DNA of 64,000 nt from assembly GCF_022682495.2 (NCBI RefSeq), contig NC_071396.1:58235159-58299158 (forward strand). Reading direction: 5' to 3'. How positions within the stretch are numbered: position 1 is the stretch's first letter; every line of letters starts with the position of its first letter. Below, one piece after another: positions 56,945 through 64,000 of the stretch. The notes beneath the pieces were generated by a model that searched no databases, was not told the DNA's origin, and saw nothing but the letters and a program-made list of their open reading frames with translations. Source of the DNA: Desmodus rotundus (lineage: Eukaryota; Chordata; Mammalia; Chiroptera; Phyllostomidae). The position numbers and the translations under genes are program-made.

Positions 56945-57442
56945 TTAATCCAGACCGGTAGGAGGGGTGCAGACGGGGAGCCAGGGCAGAAAGGACTTGA
57001 GGCAAGGCGGCAGCTGGTGGACCCAGTGAGGTGGCGGATTGTGGAACAGGGCAGGCCAGGCTGCAACTAGCAGACCCCACAAGTTGGTGGCTGGCAGATC
57101 CTGTGGCCCCACATTCTCGAATAGATAAACCAGGAGGAAAAGCAGGGGAGCGAAGCAGACCCTGCGACCCAGGGTTCCAGTATGGGGAAATAAAGCCTCA
57201 AACCTCTGATTGAAAACACCTGTGGGGGTGGAGGTGGCAGCAGGAGAAACTCCCAGCCTCACAGGAGAGTTTGTTGGAGAGACCCACAGGGGCCAAGAAC
57301 GTACACAAGCCCACCCACTCAGGAAAGAGCACCAGAGGGGCCCAATTTGATTGTGGGTAGCAGAGGGAGAGAGTGAAATCTGGCAGAGAGTGGAGCAAGC
57401 GCCATTGCTCCCTCTCGGCCCCTCCCCTATGCACAGTGTCAC
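56945..57442 (-). other. Antisense ORF in HAL1 5' UTR (copy 8), 165 codons
   Basis: Shares HNQIGPLWCSFLSGWACVRS and FNQRFEALFPHTGTLG with the other copies, in an element of an older sublineage. The downstream end differs, with no CLPRSPPL stop. Confidence 0.35.
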
Positions 57443-57523
57443 AGCACAGCACCAGCGTTACCCCACCCTGGTGAACACCTAAGGCTCCGCCCTTTATGTA
57501 ATAGGCGCGTCAAGACAAAAAAA

Positions 57524-58344
57524 TTGGCCCAAATGATAGAACAGATCAAAGCTCCAGAAAACATAAAACTAAGCAACAAAGAGATAGCCAGCCTATCAGA
57601 TGCACAGTTCAAAACACTGGTAATCAGGAAGCTCACAGAATTGGTTGAATTTGATCACAAATTAGATGAAAAAATGAAGGCTATGCTAAGAGAGACAAAG
57701 GAAAATGTACAGGAAACGAATGTGATGCGAAGGAAACTGGGACTCAAATCAACAGTGTGGATAAGAAGGAAGAAAGAAACATCCAACCAGAAAAGAATGA
57801 AGCAACAAGAATTCAGAAAAATGAGGAGAGGCTTAGGAACCTCCAGGACAGCTTGAAACGTTCCAACATCCGAATTATAGGGGTGCCAGAAGAAGAGGAA
57901 GAACAAAAAATTGAAAACTTATTTGAACAAATAATGAAGGAGAACTTCCCTAATCTGGCAAAGGAAATAGACTTCCAGGAAGTCCAGGAAGCTCAGAGAG
58001 TCCTAAAGAAGCTGGACCCAAGGAGGAACACACCAAGGCACATCATAATTACATTATCCAAGATTAAGCAGAAGGAGAGAATCTTAGAAGCAGCAAGAGA
58101 AAAGGAGATAGTTACCTACAAAGCACTTCCCATAAGACTGTCAGCTGATTTCTCCAAAGAGACCTTACAGGCAAGAAGGGGCTGGAAAGAAATATTCCAA
58201 GTCATGAAAGCCAAGGACCTACATCCAAGATTACTGTATCCAGCAAAGCTATCATTTAGAATGGAAGGGCAGATAAAGTGCTTCTCAGATAAGGTCAAGT
58301 TAAGGAGTTCATCATCACCAAACCCTTATTATATGAAATGTTAA
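57524..58344 (+). pseudogene. HAL1 ORF1, one frameshift, altered C-terminus
   Basis: The N-terminal frame (57524-about 57720) reads MAQMIEQIKAPENIKLSNKE. A missing base near 57720 (gaatgtgatg for gaatagtgatg) shifts the frame. From 57757 the other frame covers the coiled coil, RRM part and complete C-terminal domain. The tail reads KVKLRSSSSPNPYYMKC through the same one-base deletion as in 17422-18237. Confidence 0.82.
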
Positions 58345-58789
58345 AGAGAGTTACGTAAGAAAAAGAAGATAAAAAATATGAACAGGTAAAAATGACAGTA
58401 AACTCACAGTTATTAACAACCACACCTAAAACAAAATCAAAAGCAAATGAAGCAAACAACTAGAACAGGAACAGAACCCCATAAATGGAGATCACATGGA
58501 GGGTTATCAATAGGGGAATGGGAGGGGGAGGGAGTGGGGGAAGGTGCAGAGAATAAGTAGCATAAATGGTAGGTAGAAAATAGACAGGGAGAGGGTAAGA
58601 ATAGTATAGGAAATGTAGAAGCCAAAGAATTTATAAGTATGACCCCTGGACATGAACTATAGGGGGGGAATGTGGGAGGGAGGGGGTGGGCAGGATGGAG
58701 TGGAGTGAAGGGGGGGGGAAATGGGACATCTGTAATAGCATAATCAATAAATATATTTAAAAAATAAAAAAAAGTTTAAAAAAGGGTGA

Positions 58790-59211
58790 CTAAACAAAAG
58801 AGCTTGAGTATGATACATGCTGTTCCGCAAAAACCAAATGAAGATCCTCTTGAAAATTTAGACAGGATCTATCAGGTCTGTTGAATGCACACCGATGCTG
58901 ACCTAGAGGCACCAGAAAATGTCCTGATGGTAATTATGACTTTTATTAGGCAAAGTGCCCTGGTTATCAGAAGGAAGCTCCAATGTTTAGATGGGATATT
59001 GGAAATGAATCTCTCCCGGGTCGTGGACAGAGCCTATAAAGTTTACCATGCTGGGGAAAGAAGGAAATTAAAGCAGGTCACCATGTTCTTAGAAACAGAG
59101 CAGGGAATCCAAAAAGAGAGGCAGGACTCAAAAGGAAAAGAAAATGACCCACTTAGTACTAATCAATGCACCTATTTTAAAAACCATTGCAGAAAGACTT
59201 CCTAGAATGAA

Positions 59212-59242
<31 letters not shown>

Positions 59243-62144
59243 ATCCTCTTCGAGAAATGTTAAGAGAAATGATGACTCTGATGATAAATGAAGAGGCCCA
59301 GGTGGCTCCCCTAGACACCTCCCGACCTATTACTATTTCCCCACATGAGCCCCAGGTACAACTGATGGTGAGAAAAAAGTTAATAGACTTCCTCACAGTT
59401 CCAGGAGCTATATACTCAGTGCTAAATACAAAACTAACCAAGAAAAGTTCAGCTGTGGAGTGACCAGACAATTACAAAACATGCATTCCTTCAACCTCTA
59501 GAATGCAAGCTTTGGAATCTAAAACTTATACATAGTTTTCTCTACATGCCACACTGCCTCATTCCACTGTTGGGCCAAGATTTACTTTGGGAATTGCACA
59601 CATAAGTGTTTTCCCCTGAGCAGCAATTATGGTTAGGAGTCATGCGTGAAAATATTCTTCAGTTTCAGGTGCTCCAGATTTGCCTAGAAAAATCCAGAGG
59701 TGAACTCTTCCCACCTGAGAACTATGAGTAGGTCGATCAAACCATCTGTGCTGACAGAATCCCAGGTGAGAGCTGTTAATATCCAAACTATAAAAATTAA
59801 TCTAGAAGAAGGGACACAGATCCTATGAAAAAAACAATACCCCCTTAAAAAATGAAGCTTTAGAGGGAATTCAACCCATAGTGCAGAAATTCTTAAAATC
59901 AGGATTAATTTGGCCATGCCAGTCTCCCTACAACACCCTCATTTTGCCAGTCAAAGAGCCTCACTCTGATGAATATTAATTTGTACAATACCTTAGGGTC
60001 ATAAATGACATTATCTAAGACATTTATCCTATGGTGCCAACCCTCGTACTTTGATGACTGCTGTGCCTGGGGATAGCAAATTGTTTTCAGTCCTCAACTT
60101 GAAGGATGCTGGTTTCTGCATCCTAATAGATGAACAGTATCAACTATTATTTGCCTTTGAACGACAGGACTCAGAATCTAAAGCCATGCTTTAAAACTGT
60201 TGGATTGCGTTGCCACAAGGATTTAAGAATTTTCCAACCATATTTGGGGAAATATTAGCAAAAAAATTTAAGAGACATTCTATTGAAATAAAGAATTATT
60301 CTACAATATATAGATGACTTACTAATAGCTAGCAATAGTTATGAAGACTGTTTGATCAACACCATCAAAGTCCTAAGTAATTTGGCAAAAAGACAATATA
60401 AATTCACCTCAGAAGGTCCTGATTTGCAAATAGGAGATGGTATACCTGGGACTCCAACTGAAACAGGATACTAGAAAAGTGAAGACCAATAAAAAACAAG
60501 TTATTGATATAATAAAATCCCAGCCAATCAGAGGTAGCTTCATGGATTCCTAGGGATTACAGGGCTTCTCCAAATTTGGACCCCGAATTTTGGCCTTATA
60601 GTGAAACCAGTGTATAATTTTTTTGAAGGACTAGACTCTGAAGTCCTTGAATGTACAGAGACTATCTGGTGGCATTTGACACCTTGAAAGAAAAACTAGT
60701 TACAAAATCCTGAACTGGGATTGCCCAATTTATAGAAACCTTTCCAATTATACAGTCATAAAAGGGAAAGAATTGAACTTGTGGTACTAACCAAGACCCT
60801 GAGAAATACTCCTCAAACCATAGCCTATCTTTCAAAGAAACTGGATCACACAACAAAAGAATGGGCACCATGCCTCCAGGTAACAGCAGCTACCTGTGAC
60901 ATCTTACAGGAAGTAGAGAAATTTACTCTGAGGCAACCTACTATGGTATTTGTGCCATACCAGGTCCTAACCCTATTAGAATAGAAAGGAGGGTATTGGT
61001 AATGACAGAGCACATGGGAAAATGACAGCCATTTTATTAGACAGCCTAAATGTTACCTTACAAACCTCCACTACCTTAAACCTGGCCACCCTAACCCCAA
61101 ACTCAGAGGGAAGTTCAGATCACCAACATGATTGCTTAAAAATCATTCACAAAGTTTATTTTAACAGACTGGATCTATTGGACCAGACACTGACAGAACC
61201 TGACAGGGAATTATATACAGATAGGAGCAGCTTCAATAAGAACAGTCAATGATGAGTTGGGTATGCAGTGTCACCATAGATAAGGTAATAGAAGCCTCAG
61301 CCCTTGCTGTAGGAACCTCAGCATAAAAGGTTGAACTGATAGCCCTCACTAAGTTTCCCTTAGAACTTTTCTAAGAACTTTATAACTTGTAGATATTAAG
61401 AGTGTTAATATCTACATTTACTCTAAATATGCCTTCATGGTAGTCCATGCCCATGGGGCAATATGGAAAGAAAAAGGGCTCTTACCCCAGGGAATAAGGA
61501 CATCAAAATGAAAAAGAAATTTTATAGTTCCTAGAGGCAGTGAATCTATTGACACAGATTGCCACAGTGTACTTTCCAGGACACCATAAGGACAGTTCCC
61601 AAACAAGCCAGGAAACCAGGGTGCTGATAAAGCAGCAAGACAAACCACTCAAGGGCCACACATCTTGGGGCTTTAATTCTTCACTTGGTCTTGCCAAAAT
61701 TTAAACTCCATTACACAGAATGAGATGAGGAATGGACCCATGAATGGGGATTCTCTACCACTGATCCTAATTCTGTATGGAAGATCAATATTCTCATGGT
61801 GTGATCTGACTCCCTGAAGCTCTAGTGTATTCCATCTTCATATACCTACATGAAGAGACCCATTCTGGAAGGTATGCTTTAATGGATCTCATTAGACCAC
61901 GTTTGAAGGATCCTCATTCGCAAGATTATCCAAGCCTGTCAGACATGGGCCAAAAACAATCCTAAGACAGAAGTGCTTTAACAGGAAAGCAGGTACAATA
62001 AAAAAGGATATGTTCATTTGGGGACTGGCAAGTTGACTTACATAGATGCCTAAAACCATAGGAAACTAAATTTTTATTAGTTTTTGTAGACACCTTTTCT
62101 AGATGGGTAGAGGTTTACCCCACCAGAACTGAGAAAGCAGCTGA
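58790..62144 (+). pseudogene. Endogenous gammaretrovirus-like (ERV1) gag-pol remnant
   Basis: There is no 5' LTR and only the end of gag is present. 58800-59205 resembles the capsid C-terminus and a broken nucleocapsid zinc knuckle. 59257-59463 is protease-like, with the catalytic DTG-type motif lost (LIDFLTVPGA). 59890-60500 is reverse transcriptase with YIDD at 60307-60318. About 61180-61320 is RNase H-like (LYTDRSSF), and about 61800-62144 is integrase core-like, ending in the FVDTFSRWVEVYP stretch. Stops and frameshifts throughout make it non-functional. The 3' half is cut off by the HAL1 inserted at 62145. Confidence 0.8.
59210..59244. repeat. (aaat)n microsatellite in the ERV remnant
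   Basis: About nine tandem ataa units lie between the gag and protease remnants. The tract interrupts the retroviral frame. Confidence 0.9.
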
Positions 62145-64000
62145 GGTTCCAGCCAAGATGGAGGTGTAGGTAGAAACCCTTCACTTCCTCACACAACCAA
62201 AAGGAGGAGAACAACCAAAAGGAGGATAATCTAAAATCAACAACCAAAAGCACCAGAAAATCTAACTGCATGGTACTTTGACAACCAAGGAATTAAAGAA
62301 AAAATAAACCAGAACAACCAGACTGGTAAGGTGACAGACCTTGTGGGCCAACTCAGAAAAACTACCTAGATGTGGCAGCCTTGGGGGTGGGGCTGGCTGC
62401 CCAGCTCTGCAGGCTGCAGGGGAGGGGCTGACTTAAGGGGAAAACTGAGACTCAGAGGTGACTGTGGGCTATGGCTGGGGTTGCTGCAGTGGGAGATACT
62501 TCCAATCTCACACCAGAGTTTGTTGAAAAGTGTGCTAGAAATGAGAGGGTGAGCTGCATTGTTTTCTTTCTGGCCCCTCCCCCACAGGCAGCACCACAGC
62601 GCAACAAAGAGGGTTGCCCTGACCAGGTGAATACCTAAGGCTTCGCCCCCTTACAACCTATCAGCTGCGCCAAGACAAAGAAATATGGCCCAAGTGAAAG
62701 AACAGAGGAGAACCTCAGAAGGAGAACTAAGTGAGGAGGGGATCACCAACCTATCTGATGGAGAATTTAAAGCCATGGTAATCAAAATTACTGCACACAG
62801 ATCTGATTGAGCTTGGTCAAAAAATGAAAAAAACAAATGAAGGATACCCAGCGTGAAATAAAGCAAAATATTAAGGGAACCAACAATGACAGGAAGGAGA
62901 CCAGGATTCAAAGCAATGATTTGGAACAAAAGAAAGAAAGAAACCCAACCAGAAGAAAAGGAAGAAACAAGAATTCAAAAAAAATGAGGACAGGCTTAGG
63001 AACCTCTGGGACAACTTGAAATGTTCCAATATCCAAATTATAGGGATGCTGGAAGGAAAAGAATGACAACAAGAAATTGAAAACTTATTTGAACAAATAA
63101 CAAAGGAAAACATTCCCAATCTGGCAAAGGAAATAGATTTTCAGAAAGTCCAGGAAGCCCAGAGAGTCCCAAAAATGTTGGACCCAAAGAGGAGCACACC
63201 AAGGTACAACATCATTAAGTTACCCAAGATTAAAAATAAGGAGAGAATCCTAAAAGAAGCCAGAGAAAAGGAGACAGTTACCTACAAAGGAGTTCCCACT
63301 AGTCTATCATTTGATTTCTCAAAGAAACCTTATAGGCAAGAAGGGGCTGGAAAGTATTCAAAGTCATGAAAGGCAAGGACCTACGTCCAAGATTACTCTA
63401 TCCAGCAAAGCTTTCATTTAAAATGGAAGGGCAGATAAAGTGCTTCCCAGATAAGGTCAAGTTAAAGGAGTTCATCATCACCAAGCCCTTATTATATGAA
63501 GGGTTAAAGGGACTTATGTAAGAAAAAGAAGAAGATCGAAAATATGAACAAAAAATGACAACAAACTCACAACTATCAACAAATGAACCTAAAAGAAAAG
63601 AAAAACAACAAAAACAAAAACTAAGCAGACAACCAGAACAGGAACAGAATCAGTGAAATGGACACCACAAGGAGGGATTTCAGTGGGGAGGAGGAAGGGA
63701 GAAATAGGGGGGAAAAGGTACAGGGAAGAAGCATAATTAGTAGACATAAAATAGATGGGGAGAGATAAAAAATGGTATAGGAAACTGAGGACTCAAAGGA
63801 CATATATGTACAGGAACTACTATAAAGGACACATGGACCAAATCAAGGGGGAGAGTGGAGGGGGGGGAGGGAGGTGGGTTCACCTAGGGTGGGGTGGAGG
63901 GATGGGGAGAAAAGGCATACAACTGTAATTGAATAACAATAAAAAAAAAGGACATATATGTACAACCCATGGATATGAACTAAGGTGGGGGGGGAATGCT
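62145..64000 (+). mobile_element. HAL1-type half-L1 element, copy 9, old, runs off the window
   Basis: The 5' end is 'ttccagccaagatggaggtg'. The 5' UTR runs to about 62680. ORF1 (about 62685-63520) is broken by stops and indels, but EEGITNLSDGEFKAMVIK-type N-terminal, RRM and C-terminal domain segments are followable. The 3' UTR is interrupted by a short L1 insertion (63813-63946) and continues to the window edge. It inserted into the integrase remnant of the ERV. Confidence 0.8.
63813..63946 (+). mobile_element. 134-bp 5'-truncated L1 3'-end insertion
   Basis: An 18-bp TSD, aaaggacatatatgtaca, lies at 63795-63812 and 63947-63964. The insert holds the G-rich L1 3' UTR end and 'acaactgtaattgaataac' plus aataaaa. 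It provides the L1 tail against which the HAL1 tails can be compared. Confidence 0.9.

Larger units (their letters stand above)
56790..58775 (+). mobile_element. HAL1-type half-L1 element, copy 8, full length
   Basis: The 5' end has ggccaagatggaggc. The 5' UTR (to 57523) contains an extra block (acaaccaaaagaaggacaac, about 56838) seen also in copy 9 and absent from copies 1-3, 5 and 7, so this looks like an older sublineage. ORF1 is full type. The 3' UTR is G-rich and the tail begins near 58745. No clear TSD. Confidence 0.87.

Overview
This is a piece of a placental mammal genome, most likely a bat. The species clue is the tRNA-derived SINEs of VES type (about 14.7, 21.3, 27.6, 28.9-29.3 and 52.6 kb), a family established as bat-specific. 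They sit among MIR, L2, MaLR and old DNA transposon remnants that are shared by placental mammals. No prokaryotic, plasmid or phage features are present.

The only host gene I can support is on the minus strand. It is the 3' end of a Kelch-repeat gene of the KLHL family, with KLHL32 as my best recollection. An internal phase-1/phase-1 exon lies at 55112-55309, and the terminal coding exon with its stop codon lies at 30362-30543. The 24.6 kb intron between them is packed with retrotransposons. Sequence below 30362 is 3' UTR and downstream flank, and sequence above 55310 is the next upstream intron.

Layout: 1-6.7 kb, flank with two half-L1 (HAL1-type) elements. 6.7-22.1 kb, minus-strand L1 elements (one at 6.7-13.0 kb, one at 13.6-22.1 kb with a complete 5' region) carrying nested L1, VES, two HAL1 copies and a probable solo LTR. 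22.1-30.3 kb, older sequence with ancient repeats, an unusual composite insertion at 28.96-29.10 kb, and the gene's 3' region. 31.5-42.6 kb, degraded L1 and HAL1 copies. 42.6-52.6 kb, a plus-strand full-length but decayed L1 with two HAL1 insertions that each keep an intact ORF1. 52.6-54.8 kb, VES and L1 tails. 55.1-55.3 kb, the Kelch exon. 56.8-64 kb, a HAL1, a gammaretrovirus-like (ERV1) gag-pol remnant, and a last HAL1 running off the window.

The dominant theme is an ORF2-less L1 derivative, about 1.8-2.0 kb long. It consists of a GC-rich 5' UTR starting with a YY1-like site, one ORF for an L1 ORF1p-type RNA-binding protein, a G-rich 3' UTR and an L1-like AATAAA tail. At least nine near-complete copies and one truncated copy are present. 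Target-site duplications next to A-runs imply mobilisation by L1 endonuclease and reverse transcriptase supplied in trans.

The most interesting observations are these. (1) An antisense frame through the HAL1 5' UTR stays open in six copies. (2) A HAL1 sublineage carries an in-frame loss of about 47 codons from the ORF1p C-terminal domain, followed by a second diagnostic 3' UTR deletion. (3) A VES SINE is interrupted by about 140 bp stitched from at least three nearby segments, one of them inverted, which looks like replication template switching. All alignments were made by eye; none was run computationally.
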